Source: Pseudomonas entomophila (lineage in GTDB: Bacteria > Pseudomonadota > Gammaproteobacteria > Pseudomonadales > Pseudomonadaceae). From it: DNA of 64,000 nucleotides. A model generated the notes under the pieces. It saw nothing but the letters and a program-made list of their open reading frames with translations. It was not told the origin of the DNA and did not search any database. This document shows positions 1-8,113 of the stretch, one piece after another. Position numbers and translations under genes: made by a program. The stretch's first letter is position 1. Each line of letters opens with the position of its first letter. The stretch is from assembly GCF_013523125.1 (NCBI RefSeq), contig NZ_JAAMQJ010000026.1, positions 1-64,000 on the forward strand. The letters are read 5' to 3'.

Positions 1-255
1 GACGAGTGGTGGGGGGGACGGGCTGGAGGCTGCAAGCTACAAGCTACGAGCTACAAGTGGCCTGGCTGTGGAGAGAGGGTGGCTGGCGTGTGGGCCCTGC
101 GGGCCCAATCGCGGCCGGTCCGGCGCCCCGGCAGGGGCCGCTCACCCACCGCTGTGGTGCAGGCAGCCGCGGTGCCCTGTGGGGGGGGCGTGCCGCGATG
201 GGCCGCCAAGCGGCCCCAGACTCGCAACGTCGCTACTGCCCTGAGCAATACCCGC
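1..255. repeat. Non-coding gap with heptamer-like and REP-like repeats
   Basis: This is the gap downstream of the pyrC' stop. Positions 31-57 hold imperfect copies of a 7-bp unit (CAAGCTA/CGAGCTA), the reverse complement of the CTTGCAG family found in other gaps. Positions about 88-155 hold a REP-like stretch (CTGCGGGCCCAATCGCGGC, then CAGGGGCCGCTC). A near copy of this stretch sits at the far end of the window (63896-63932). No convincing gene was found. Confidence 0.6.
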
Positions 256-1527
256 TCACCCCTCGTGACACACCCGCCCATCGACCAACGTGTAGCGAAC
301 CGCCCCCGGCAGGCAATGCCCGATGAACGGGCAGTTCTGCCCCTTCGAATGCCAGTGCTCGCCCGCGACGGTGGAGGCCTTGGGATCGAAGAGCACCAAG
401 TCGGCCGCCGCGCCCACTTTCAACGCACCCGCCGACAGGCGCAGGGCCTCGGCCGGGCCTTGGGTCAGGCGGGCCAGCAACGTCGGCAGGTCCAGCAGGC
501 CGTCCTCGACCAGGGTCATGGCCAGCGGCAGCAGGATGTCGACGCTGCTGATGCCCGGCTCGGTGGCACCGAACGGGGCCAGCTTGGCGTCGCGCTCGTG
601 AGGCTGGTGGTGGCTGGAGATCGCCTGGATCACCCCCGACTTCACCGCCTCGCGCAGGCCGTCGCGGTCCGCGGCGGTGCGCAGCGGTGGCTGGACGTGG
701 TACAGGCTTGAGAAGTCGCGCAGCGCCTCGTCGGTCAGGATCAGCTGGTACAGCGCCACGTCGGCGGTCACCGGCAGGCCGAGGGCCTGGGCCTGGGCGA
801 TCAACCGTGCGCCACGGGCGCTGGTGATCTGCGTGAAGTGCGCCCGCACGCCGGTCTGCTCGACCAGCAGCAGGTTGCGCGCCAAGGCCACGGTCTCGGC
901 CGTTTCGGGAATGCCCGGCAGGCCGAGGAAGCTGGCCATCGGCCCTTCGTGGGCCAGCCCGCCCTGGGCCAGGTCGCGGTCCTGGGAGTGGAAGATCACG
1001 GTCAGGTCGAAGGTCGCGGCGTACTCCAGCGCGCGTGCCAGGGTCCGGTTGTTGCCGATGCTGGTCAGGCCGTTGCCGAAGGCCACGCACCCGGCGTCGC
1101 GCAGGGCGACCAGTTCGGCCAGTTGCTCGCCTTCCAGGCCCTTGGTCAACGCGCCGATCGGGAAGACCTTGCTGTGGCCGGCGTCCCGGGCACGGTCGAG
1201 GATCAGCTCGGTCACCGCCGAGGTGTCCAGCACCGGCTTGGTCTGCGGCGGGCAGCACAGGCTGGTGACGCCGCCGGCGACCGCTGCGCGGGTTTCGCTG
1301 GCGATACTGCCCTTGCGGCTGTAGCCCGGCTCACGCAGGGCCACGTCGAGGTCGACCAGGCCGGGCGCGGCCACCAGGCCCTGGGCCTGGATGATCCGTT
1401 GCGCTTCGAACCCGGCAGGCGCCTGACCGATCGCCAGCACCTTGCCCTGGTCCAGGTGCAGGTCGGTGATCTCGTCCAGCCCGCTGTGGGGGTCGATGAC
1501 CCGCGCGCCAAGAATGCTGATGCTCAC
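256..1527 (-). CDS. pyrC': Dihydroorotase-like PyrC' (catalytically dead ATCase partner)
   Basis: A 423-aa amidohydrolase-fold protein of the dihydroorotase family. In active dihydroorotases the first metal-binding motif reads HxH before LREPG. Here residues 58-68 read [11 protein letters not shown], so both histidines are missing (D61 and A63). This matches the known Pseudomonas pyrC' product, which has no dihydroorotase activity but is needed to assemble the large class A aspartate transcarbamoylase dodecamer with PyrB. The start overlaps the end of pyrB by 4 nt (ATGA-type), indicating translational coupling and fixed stoichiometry. A true dihydroorotase must be encoded elsewhere. The family call is firm; the structural role is inferred from family knowledge. 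Confidence 0.93.
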   Translation of the reverse strand: MSISILGARVIDPHSGLDEITDLHLDQGKVLAIGQAPAGFEAQRIIQAQGLVAAPGLVDLDVALREPGYSRKGSIASETRAAVAGGVTSLCCPPQTKPVLDTSAVTELILDRARDAGHSKVFPIGALTKGLEGEQLAELVALRDAGCVAFGNGLTSIGNNRTLARALEYAATFDLTVIFHSQDRDLAQGGLAHEGPMASFLGLPGIPETAETVALARNLLLVEQTGVRAHFTQITSARGARLIAQAQALGLPVTADVALYQLILTDEALRDFSSLYHVQPPLRTAADRDGLREAVKSGVIQAISSHHQPHERDAKLAPFGATEPGISSVDILLPLAMTLVEDGLLDLPTLLARLTQGPAEALRLSAGALKVGAAADLVLFDPKASTVAGEHWHSKGQNCPFIGHCLPGAVRYTLVDGRVCHEG

Positions 1528-2528
1528 AGGGCGTTCTCCTGAGCGAATTGACGTTGCGCGGTCTGCCCGCTCATGGCCATGGACAGCACCGCCATGCGCA
1601 CGGCGATGCCGTAGGTGACCTGGTTGAGAATGACCGAGTGAGCCCCGTCGGCCACCGCCGACTCGATCTCCACGCCCCGGTTGATCGGCCCCGGGTGCAT
1701 GACGATGGCATCCGGCTTGGCCACGGCCAGGCGCGCAGTGGTCAGGCCGAACAGGCGATAGAATTCGCCCTCGCTGGGCAGCAGGCCGCCGGCCATGCGT
1801 TCGCGCTGCAGGCGCAGCATGATCACCACGTCGACGTCCTTCAATCCCTCGGACAAGTCCGTATAGACCTTGACGCCGTATTGCTCGATGCCGATCGGCA
1901 GCAGCGTCTTGGGGCCGATCACGCGGATGTCCGGGCAGCCCAGGGCCTTGAGCGCCAGCATGTTGGAGCGGGCGACGCGCGAATGCAGGATGTCGCCGAC
2001 GATGGCCACCGAGAGGTTTTCGAAGCTGCCTTTGTGGCGGCGGATGGTGAGCATGTCGAGCATGCCCTGGGTCGGGTGCGCGTGACGGCCGTCGCCACCG
2101 TTGATCACCGCCACGTCCGGACAGACGTGTTCCGCGATGAAGTGGGCAGCGCCCGAGTCGGAGTGCCGCACCACGAACATGTCGGCAGCCATGGCCTCGA
2201 GGTTGCGCAGGGTGTCGAACAGCGTCTCGCCCTTGCTGGTCGAGGAGGTCGAGACGTTCAGGCTGATCACGTCGGCCGACAACCGCTGGGCGGCCAGCTC
2301 GAAGGTGGTGCGGGTGCGCGTGGAGTTCTCGAAGAACACGTTGCAGACCGTCTTGCCGCGCAGCAGCGGGACCTTCTTGACGGCACGCGCGCCGACCTCG
2401 AGGAAGGAGTCGGCGGTGTCGAGGATTTCGGTCAGCAGCTCACGGGGCAGGCCGTCGAGCGAAAGGAAATGGCGCAGCTGGCCCTGATCGGTGAGCTGCA
2501 GCGGGCGCTTGGCGTCGAGTGGCGTCAT
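1524..2528 (-). CDS. pyrB: Aspartate carbamoyltransferase catalytic chain
   Basis: A 334-aa enzyme that condenses carbamoyl phosphate with aspartate to give N-carbamoyl-aspartate, the committed step of cytosolic pyrimidine synthesis. The carbamoyl-phosphate loop STRTR is at about residues 69-73, and HPGPINRG lies near residue 280. The protein is about 25 residues longer than E. coli PyrB at the N-terminus, as is usual in Pseudomonas, where that extension carries the nucleotide effector site. The gene lies 10 nt after pyrR and overlaps pyrC' by 4 nt, so pyrR-pyrB-pyrC' reads as one operon. No pyrI gene is present, as expected for this ATCase class. Confidence 0.97.
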   Translation of the reverse strand: MTPLDAKRPLQLTDQGQLRHFLSLDGLPRELLTEILDTADSFLEVGARAVKKVPLLRGKTVCNVFFENSTRTRTTFELAAQRLSADVISLNVSTSSTSKGETLFDTLRNLEAMAADMFVVRHSDSGAAHFIAEHVCPDVAVINGGDGRHAHPTQGMLDMLTIRRHKGSFENLSVAIVGDILHSRVARSNMLALKALGCPDIRVIGPKTLLPIGIEQYGVKVYTDLSEGLKDVDVVIMLRLQRERMAGGLLPSEGEFYRLFGLTTARLAVAKPDAIVMHPGPINRGVEIESAVADGAHSVILNQVTYGIAVRMAVLSMAMSGQTAQRQFAQENAL

Positions 2529-2538
2529 CGCGAGGTTC

Positions 2539-3057
2539 TCAAGGGGCGGTGGCAGGGACGAGGTCCTGGCGCTCGAGGGCGAGCGGCGTGGGGCCGGACA
2601 ATTTTACCCGTTCGTGGGCGTCCAGCGACAGCGTGGCGCCGAGCACGTCGGGGCGGATCGGCAGCTCGCCGGCCTCGAGGTCGAGCAGGCAGACCAGGGT
2701 GACGCTGGCAGGGCGGCCATAGTCGAACAGTTCGTTGAGCGCGGCGCGAATGGTGCGGCCGCTCATCAGCACGTCGTCCACCAGCACCAGGTGCTGGCCC
2801 TCGATCTCGAACGGCAGCGCCGACGGGCGTACCTGAGGGTGCAGGCCGTTCTGGCTGAAATCGTCGCGGTAGAACGACACGTCGAGCGTGCCCAGGGGGC
2901 TGTCATCGCCCAGCTCGGCCTGCAGGGCCTGGGCGACCCAGACGCCTCCGGTGTGGATGCCGATGAAGCGGGGCGTGTCGATGGCGCGGCGCGTCAGGTG
3001 CGCGCGCAGGTCCACGGCCATCTGCCGAACCAGGTCGGCGGGATTGGGTAGGCTCAT
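2539..3057 (-). CDS. pyrR: Bifunctional pyr operon regulator / uracil phosphoribosyltransferase PyrR
   Basis: A 172-aa phosphoribosyltransferase-fold protein. The PRPP-binding loop [12 protein letters not shown] spans residues 91-102. In Gram-positive bacteria PyrR is an RNA-binding attenuator of pyr operons. In pseudomonads it precedes pyrB and is known to affect pyr expression, with little uracil phosphoribosyltransferase activity. Length is typical. It lies 49 nt after ruvX and 10 nt before pyrB. I did not find a clear PyrR-type antiterminator hairpin in the short ruvX-pyrR gap, so the mode of regulation here is open. Confidence 0.93.
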   Translation of the reverse strand: MSLPNPADLVRQMAVDLRAHLTRRAIDTPRFIGIHTGGVWVAQALQAELGDDSPLGTLDVSFYRDDFSQNGLHPQVRPSALPFEIEGQHLVLVDDVLMSGRTIRAALNELFDYGRPASVTLVCLLDLEAGELPIRPDVLGATLSLDAHERVKLSGPTPLALERQDLVPATAP

Positions 3058-3106
3058 GCTTGCTCCTCAAGAAGCCGGGCGGCCCCGGCCTGAAACCGAT
3101 GTCGAA

Positions 3107-3538
3107 TCATTGTCCGGCGTTGGCGTCCAGCCAGCCTTGCAACAGCAAGGCCGCGGCGATGGCGTCCACGGGGTTGTCGCGATAGCTGCCACGCTGGCCG
3201 CCCCGGGCCAGGCGCTCGCCCTTGGCCTCGAAGGTGGTCAGGCGCTCGTCATGGGTGTGCACCGGCAGGTTGAAACGGCCATTCAGGCGCCGGGCGAACT
3301 TCTCGGCGCGCGCGCTCATGTCGCTGGGCGTGCCGTCCATGTTCAGGGGCAGCCCGACCACGATCGCGTCGGGTTTCCATTCGGCGACCAGGCGCTCGAC
3401 CTGGGTCCAGTCCGGGACACCGTTCTGGGCCTTCAAGGTGCACAGCTCACGGGCTTGACCGGTGACCACCTGGCCGACCGCCACGCCGATCTGCTTGGTG
3501 CCGTAGTCGAAACCCAGCAGCAGACGCAACCCGGCCAT
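3107..3538 (-). CDS. ruvX: Pre-16S rRNA nuclease / putative Holliday junction resolvase YqgF
   Basis: A 143-aa RNase H-fold nuclease of the YqgF/RuvX family, implicated in 5' maturation of 16S rRNA and sometimes annotated as a Holliday junction resolvase. The first catalytic acidic residue sits in FDYGTKQIG (residues 10-18). GLPLNMDG, HDERLTT and the C-terminal VDAIAAALLLQGWLD helix with its second acidic residue are all present. Its ATG overlaps the stop of yqgE (TGATG), which is the conserved yqgE-yqgF pairing in gammaproteobacteria. Confidence 0.93.
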   Translation of the reverse strand: MAGLRLLLGFDYGTKQIGVAVGQVVTGQARELCTLKAQNGVPDWTQVERLVAEWKPDAIVVGLPLNMDGTPSDMSARAEKFARRLNGRFNLPVHTHDERLTTFEAKGERLARGGQRGSYRDNPVDAIAAALLLQGWLDANAGQ

Positions 3539-4107
3539 CAGGCGTGACCTGCCTGGCGGGTCAGCAAATTCAGGTCGATCCCGAGACTGCTGGCCGCAGC
3601 GGCCAGACGCTCGTCGCTGCGGGTGTCGAACAGGATGCGCGGGTCGAACGGGCAGTTCAGCCAGGCGTTGTCGGCCAGTTCGGCCTCCAGTTGACCGGCT
3701 TCCCAGCCTGCGTAGCCCAGGGTGATCAGGCTCTGCCGAGGGCCGGTGCCCTCGGCGATGGCGAACAGCACGTCCTGGGAGGTCGACAGCGAGACGCCCT
3801 GCAGCTCGACGGTGCCCTCATAGCCGGCATCCTGGCTGTGCAGCACGAAACCTCGCTCGGTCTGTACCGGCCCGCCCTGGTAGATGGGCACGTGCAGGCA
3901 GCCCGGCGAAGGTTCTTCGTCGGGACGCAGCTGCTCGAGGATGTCGGCCAGGCTCAGTTCCTGCGGACGATTGACCACCAACCCCATCGCACCGTTGGCA
4001 TTGTGCTCGACGATGTAGGTCAGCGTATGGGCGAAGTTCGGGTCGCTCATGTGGGGCATGGCGATCAGGAACTGATGCTTGAGGTAGCTGGGGGTATGGT
4101 TTTTCAT
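3538..4107 (-). CDS. algH: YqgE/AlgH family protein
   Basis: A 189-aa UPF0301 protein, cytosolic and of unresolved biochemical role. In P. aeruginosa AlgH was named for an effect on alginate. An in-frame open stretch continues upstream to 4143, but homologues begin at MKNHTPSYLKHQFLIAMP, so the ATG at 4107 is chosen. Family hallmarks are the FLIAMP and DPNFAHTL segments, GAMGLVVNRP, and GYAGWEAGQLEAEL. It is translationally coupled to ruvX by a 1-nt overlap. Confidence 0.92.
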   Translation of the reverse strand: MKNHTPSYLKHQFLIAMPHMSDPNFAHTLTYIVEHNANGAMGLVVNRPQELSLADILEQLRPDEEPSPGCLHVPIYQGGPVQTERGFVLHSQDAGYEGTVELQGVSLSTSQDVLFAIAEGTGPRQSLITLGYAGWEAGQLEAELADNAWLNCPFDPRILFDTRSDERLAAAASSLGIDLNLLTRQAGHA

Positions 4108-4335
4108 GTTCGATAGTGTGGCGCCAGGCGGGGCGGGCCGCAAGGTGGCGTGTGGGGCGGGGCGTTACAAGGGGTGAGTGGCAGGTTGTGAGCGGCAAGT
4201 TGCAAGCGACAAGCCGCGATGTGGCTGAGCCCGTATGCTTGGCTGGGAGACGGTGGGGCCGTCAATTCGCACAATCGATACTGGATCTTGGACGTTTCGA
4301 AGAACCCTCGCCCAACGCCACTTGCCTCTTGCCCC
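4108..4335. repeat. Gap with degenerate heptamer repeats
   Basis: Between yqgE and the TonB gene. Positions about 4175-4217 carry GGCAAG/GCAAGT/GACAAG words at heptad spacing, a degenerate version of the AAGCTGC repeat. No gene or clear terminator was recognised. Confidence 0.5.
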
Positions 4336-5241
4336 TCAATTGCTGGACAACCGATCCCCCCGCGCGAAGCGCCAGGTACGGATGATCTCCAGCCGGTCGA
4401 ACTCGGCCAGGTCGCCGGTGAAGGGCGCGAAGGGCGCTGCCAGCCTGACGATCCGCTGGGCTGCCTGGTCCAGCAGGGGCTGGCCGGACGATTCGAGCAC
4501 CAGCACTTCGTACAACGAACCGTCCCGGTTGATCGACACCATCATCCGCAGGCTGCCGTAGATCTGCTGGCGGCGCGCCTCGTCGGGGTAGTTCAGGTTG
4601 CCGATGCGCTCGACCTTCTTGCGCCACTCTTCCTTGTACCAGGCGCCCTTGTCGCGCAGGGTCGAGGCGGCGTTGAGTCGGTGGATGCGCGGCCGCTTGG
4701 CGTATAGCTGCTGTTCATGGGACAGCTCCGCCTCCAGGCTGGCGATCTGGCTGGACAGCTGCGAGCTGTCGAACTCGGGCGCGGCAGGCTCGGGCGTGGG
4801 TTTGGGTGGGGTGGCCTTGGGCTGGCTGACCGCCTTCTCCGGCTTGGGCGTGCGCGTGGCCACGGCGGTCTTTTCCGGCTTGGGGGGCGCCGGGACCGGA
4901 GGTTTGGCGACCGGCGGCGGCGCCACCTTGTTGACCTTGCTGTCCTGGAACGGCGCGACCTCGGTGGTGGTCGGCACGGCCTTCTTGTCCAGCGTGCCGC
5001 TGCCCTGCTGGTTGTCCTGCGCCTGGTAGTCGGCCTTGTCCGGCGCCTTCTCGCTCTTGAAGATGGCGAGCGTGATGTCCATGGAGCGTCGGACCTCCTT
5101 GGGCACGTCGTAGGAAAAGCCCAGGCCCAGGATCAGACCGAGGTGTATCAGGGCCGCCAGGGCCACGGTGAGGCCCAGCCGGCCGCTTGGGCGTCGGCGG
5201 GCTGAGCGCAGGGTATCGGGAATGTCGGCAGGCAACGTCAT
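4336..5241 (-). CDS. tonB3: Energy transducer TonB (TonB3-like)
   Basis: A 301-aa TonB protein that couples the inner-membrane proton gradient to outer-membrane processes. There is a single N-terminal membrane anchor at about residues 22-43, then a long periplasmic Pro/Lys/Ala-rich linker (about 105-155). A coiled segment follows (about 160-180), then a C-terminal TonB fold containing YPDEARRQQIYGSLRMMVSI and ending WRFARGD. In P. aeruginosa the homologue beside gshB and pilG is TonB3, reported to be needed for twitching motility. The same neighbourhood here (gshB, then pilGHIJ-chpA) supports that identity. No exbB/exbD is adjacent. Confidence 0.85.
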   Translation of the reverse strand: MTLPADIPDTLRSARRRPSGRLGLTVALAALIHLGLILGLGFSYDVPKEVRRSMDITLAIFKSEKAPDKADYQAQDNQQGSGTLDKKAVPTTTEVAPFQDSKVNKVAPPPVAKPPVPAPPKPEKTAVATRTPKPEKAVSQPKATPPKPTPEPAAPEFDSSQLSSQIASLEAELSHEQQLYAKRPRIHRLNAASTLRDKGAWYKEEWRKKVERIGNLNYPDEARRQQIYGSLRMMVSINRDGSLYEVLVLESSGQPLLDQAAQRIVRLAAPFAPFTGDLAEFDRLEIIRTWRFARGDRLSSN

Positions 5242-5348
5242 CGGGCATCCAGCGAACCGCGAAAGCCGGCGGCGCCAGGGCGGGCACGCCGGTCAGGAAA
5301 GAAGACCGGCATGATACCGCACTCTGTCGGCGCGCCTGGCGTCAGTGA

Positions 5349-6302
5349 TCAACGCGCCTTGAGCTGGCGCTCGATGGTGTCCATCAGGCGGGCGCCGATC
5401 CGGGTGTCCTGCGCGGCGTCGATCTCGCGGATGCAGGTCGGGCTGGTGACGTTGATCTCGGTGAGGTAGTCGCCGATCACGTCCAGGCCGACGAACCACA
5501 GGCCTTTCTCGCGCAGGGTCGGGCCGACCTGGGCGGCGATCCAGCGGTCGCGCTCGGTCAGTTCGCGTACCTCGCCCCGGCCGCCGGCCGCCAGGTTGCC
5601 GCGGGTCTCGCCCTTGGCCGGAATGCGTGCCAGGCAGTAGGGCACCGGTTCGCCATCGATCATCAGGATGCGCTTGTCGCCGTCGACGATCTGCGGCAGG
5701 TAGGCCTGCGCCATGATCTGCTGCTGACCGTGCTGGGTCAGGGTCTCGAGGATCACCGACAGGTTCGGGTCACCCGGACGGTGACGGAACACCGAAGCGC
5801 CGCCCATGCCGTCCAACGGCTTGAGGATGACGTCGCCGTGGGTGCTGGCGAATTCGCGCAGGATGTCGGCACGGCGGCTGACCACGGTGGGCGCCATGCA
5901 CTGGGGGAAACGGGTGGCGAACAGCTTCTCGTTGCAGTCGCGCAGGCTCTGCGGACGGTTGACCACCAGCACGCCTTCGGCTTCGGCCTGTTCGAGCAGG
6001 TAGGTGCTGTAGACGAACTCCATGTCGAAGGGCGGATCCTTGCGCATCAGGATCACGTTCAGCTCGGCCAGCGGGCTGTCCTGCTCCTCGCCCAGCTCGA
6101 ACCAGCGTGCCGGATCGGCGAAGACCGTGAGCGGACGCATCTGCGCCCGCGCCTGGCCGGCGCCCAGGTACAGGTCGCGCTGTTCCATGTAGAACAGCGA
6201 CCAGCCGCGCGCCTGGGCGGCCAGCAGCATGGCCAGCGAGCTGTCCTTCTTGTACGAGATGCCCGCAATGGGGTCCATGACAATCCCGAGGCGAACGCTC
6301 AT
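5349..6302 (-). CDS. gshB: Glutathione synthetase
   Basis: A 317-aa ATP-grasp enzyme that joins gamma-glutamylcysteine and glycine to form glutathione. The start at 6302 (MSVRLGIVMDPIAGI) is preceded by a strong AGAGGAA ribosome binding site; the longer open frame upstream has no family similarity. The N-terminal substrate domain (MDPI, FYMEQRDLY) is followed by ATP-grasp elements VILKPLDGMGGASVFR, MAQAYLPQIVDGDKRI and the C-terminal INVTSPTCIREID. Length is typical. It lies divergent from pilG across a repeat-rich gap. Confidence 0.97.
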   Translation of the reverse strand: MSVRLGIVMDPIAGISYKKDSSLAMLLAAQARGWSLFYMEQRDLYLGAGQARAQMRPLTVFADPARWFELGEEQDSPLAELNVILMRKDPPFDMEFVYSTYLLEQAEAEGVLVVNRPQSLRDCNEKLFATRFPQCMAPTVVSRRADILREFASTHGDVILKPLDGMGGASVFRHRPGDPNLSVILETLTQHGQQQIMAQAYLPQIVDGDKRILMIDGEPVPYCLARIPAKGETRGNLAAGGRGEVRELTERDRWIAAQVGPTLREKGLWFVGLDVIGDYLTEINVTSPTCIREIDAAQDTRIGARLMDTIERQLKAR

Positions 6303-6733
6303 GGGGAATTCCTCTTGGCGGCGAGGCCGCGGTGATTCGATTGAAAGTCGCTCAGGGTGGCGCCGAGTGCACGGCGGGTCAAGGGGAGAGCGGCAAGTCG
6401 TCAGTGGCAAGCGGCAAGCGGCAAGCGGCAAGCGGATCGGCGTCGTGAGTGCCAACCGTGCAAAATTGAGGATGATCGTGGCAGAGGAGGTTGTGCCGGG
6501 GGGAACGACTCGCCCAGCGCCGCCATTTTCGTTGACTCCCCCGCCCCAACCGCGCACGCTCCCTACTTGCTACTTGCTACTTGCTACTTGCAGCTTGCAG
6601 CTTGCAGCTTGCAGCTTGCAGCTTGCAGCTTGCAGCTTGCAGCTTGCAGCTTGCAGCTTGCAGCTTGCAGCTTGCAGCTTGCAGCTTGCAGCTTGCAGCC
6701 CCGCCCAGCCCCGCGACACCCGAGGTCCACGCC
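6303..6733. other. gshB-pilG divergent gap, 431 bp, repeat-rich
   Basis: This gap holds two different heptad tracts. Positions 6389-6436 carry GGCAAGC-type words (GCGGCAA repeated), and 6563-6699 carry the long CTACTTG/CAGCTTG array. The 34 bp between the array and the pilG ATG contain a short GAGGT ribosome binding site. No clear sigma-70 or sigma-54 promoter could be assigned by eye. The open frame running through the array into pilG is a by-product of the stop-free repeat. Confidence 0.6.
6563..6699 (+). repeat. Heptanucleotide tandem array upstream of pilG
   Basis: Four CTACTTG units (6563-6590) are followed by fifteen perfect CAGCTTG units (6591-6695) and a partial unit, giving 19 units in total. 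The array ends 34 bp before the pilG start codon. Because 7 is not a multiple of 3 and the unit has no stop in any frame, the array is open in all forward frames. It is the same unit, in the same orientation, as the array upstream of the GGDEF-EAL gene at 43977-44063. Confidence 0.95.
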
Positions 6734-7138
6734 ATGGAACATCCGCTGAAGGTGATGGTGATCGACGATTCCAGCACCATCCGTCGCACCGCCCAGATCC
6801 TGCTGGGTGAAGCCGGCTGTGACGTGGTCACCGCCAGCGACGGATTCGAGGCCCTGGCCAAGATCGTCGAGCAGACGCCCGACGTCATCTTCGTCGACGT
6901 GCTGATGCCGCGCCTGGACGGCTACCAGACCTGTGCGGTGATCAAGCACAACAGCACCTTCAAGGATACCCCGGTGATCCTGCTGTCCTCCCGCGACGGG
7001 CTGTTCGACAAGGCGCGGGGCAAGGTGGTGGGCGCCGACCGGTTCCTGACCAAGCCGTTCAGCCGTGACGAACTGCTCGACGCGATCAAGGCCCACGTAC
7101 CCGGTTTCGTCGCCGGTCAGGAACGACACGCCTGCTGA
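6734..7138 (+). CDS. pilG: Twitching motility response regulator PilG
   Basis: A 134-aa stand-alone receiver domain. Acidic pocket D11-D12, phosphoacceptor D55 in FVDVLMPRLDGYQ and K107 in FLTKPF are present. In P. aeruginosa PilG is a CheY-like output of the Pil-Chp system, acting on type IV pilus extension and cAMP. The ATG at 6734 is chosen because the protein then matches the PilG length; an open frame continues upstream only through the repeat array. First gene of the pilG-pilH-pilI-pilJ-chpA-chpC operon. Confidence 0.95.
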   Translation: MEHPLKVMVIDDSSTIRRTAQILLGEAGCDVVTASDGFEALAKIVEQTPDVIFVDVLMPRLDGYQTCAVIKHNSTFKDTPVILLSSRDGLFDKARGKVVGADRFLTKPFSRDELLDAIKAHVPGFVAGQERHAC

Positions 7139-7182
7139 TGTCGCATAAGATGGCGGTACCGATTTCTCCCAGGGGACACAGC

Positions 7183-7548
7183 ATGGCTCGAGTTCTGATC
7201 GTCGACGACTCACCGACGGAAATGTACAAGCTGACCGCGATGCTCGAGCGTCACGGGCATCAGGTGCTCAAGGCCGACAATGGCGCCGATGGCGTGGCCC
7301 TGGCGCGTCAGGAAAAACCCGACGCCGTGCTGATGGACATCGTCATGCCCGGCATGAACGGCTTCCAGGCGACCCGGCAGTTGAGCAAGGATGCCGAGAC
7401 CAAGGCCATCCCGGTGATCATGGTCACCACCAAGGACCAGGAGACCGACAAGGTCTGGAGTCAGCGGCAGGGGGCACGCAGCTACCTGATCAAGCCGATC
7501 GAGGAACACGACCTGCTCCAGGTGCTCGAAGGCGTGCTGCCACGTTGA
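7183..7548 (+). CDS. pilH: Twitching motility response regulator PilH
   Basis: A 121-aa receiver-only protein, the second CheY-like protein of the Pil-Chp pathway, thought to act as a phosphate sink or retraction regulator. VDDSPTEMYKL gives the acidic pocket; D52 lies in LMDIVMPGMNG and K104 in YLIKPI. The start at 7183 follows an AGGGGA ribosome binding site and matches the family start MARVLIVDDSP. The stop TGA overlaps the TTG start of pilI. Confidence 0.95.
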   Translation: MARVLIVDDSPTEMYKLTAMLERHGHQVLKADNGADGVALARQEKPDAVLMDIVMPGMNGFQATRQLSKDAETKAIPVIMVTTKDQETDKVWSQRQGARSYLIKPIEEHDLLQVLEGVLPR

Positions 7549-8099
7549 TCTCGCGCCAGCCCCATGCGGCGCCCACGGCGTTCGAGCTGTTGCTGGAGAT
7601 CGACCGGCGCTGCCGCCTGGTGGCCGCCGAGCAGCCGTTCCAGGCCAGCCGCGCCGAGCAGTGGAGCGGGATCGGCTTTCGCATCGCCGGGCAGTGGTTC
7701 GTCGCCCCCATGGGCGAGATCGCCGAGGTGCTCGACGAACCACGCAGCAGCCGTGTCCCAGGCGTACAACCCTGGGTACGCGGCATCGCCAACCTGCGCG
7801 GCCGGCTGTTGCCGGTGATGGACCTGAACCGTTTTCTCGGCCTGGGCCACGTGGCGCCTGGCAAGCAACGCCGAGTGCTGGTCCTGGACCACGAGATGGT
7901 GTTCGCCGGTCTGCTGGTCGATGAAGTGGTAGGGCTTCAGCACTTTCCCACGTCGTCGCTGCAGGCGGCCGTGCCACAGCCGCTGTTGCGCGCTGCCGTA
8001 CCGTATGTCCGTGGCCATTTCGTGGCCCAACGCACCTGGGCCGTGTTCAGCCCACATGCCCTGGCGCAGGCACCCGGCTTTCTCGACGTGGCGCTGTAG
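7545..8099 (+). CDS. pilI: CheW-like adaptor PilI
   Basis: A 184-aa CheW-domain protein that should link the PilJ receptor to the ChpA kinase. The CheW core runs from about residue 40 ([22 protein letters not shown]), through [17 protein letters not shown], to the [21 protein letters not shown] segment. The start is a TTG that overlaps the pilH stop (TTGA). No in-frame ATG lies near the N-terminus, so initiation depends on coupling to pilH. Confidence 0.9.
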   Translation: MISRQPHAAPTAFELLLEIDRRCRLVAAEQPFQASRAEQWSGIGFRIAGQWFVAPMGEIAEVLDEPRSSRVPGVQPWVRGIANLRGRLLPVMDLNRFLGLGHVAPGKQRRVLVLDHEMVFAGLLVDEVVGLQHFPTSSLQAAVPQPLLRAAVPYVRGHFVAQRTWAVFSPHALAQAPGFLDVAL

Positions 8100-8113
8100 A
8101 GGACCTTCGTACC

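Noticed and set aside
6563-6699. Heptamer array considered as a CRISPR
   Set aside because: There are no spacers, the unit is 7 bp, and no cas genes are nearby.
6577-6734. Peptide repeat LQLAACS encoded in frame with pilG (and similarly with cfcR)
   Set aside because: The heptamer has no stop in any frame, so long reading frames through it are automatic. Family lengths place the true starts downstream of the arrays.
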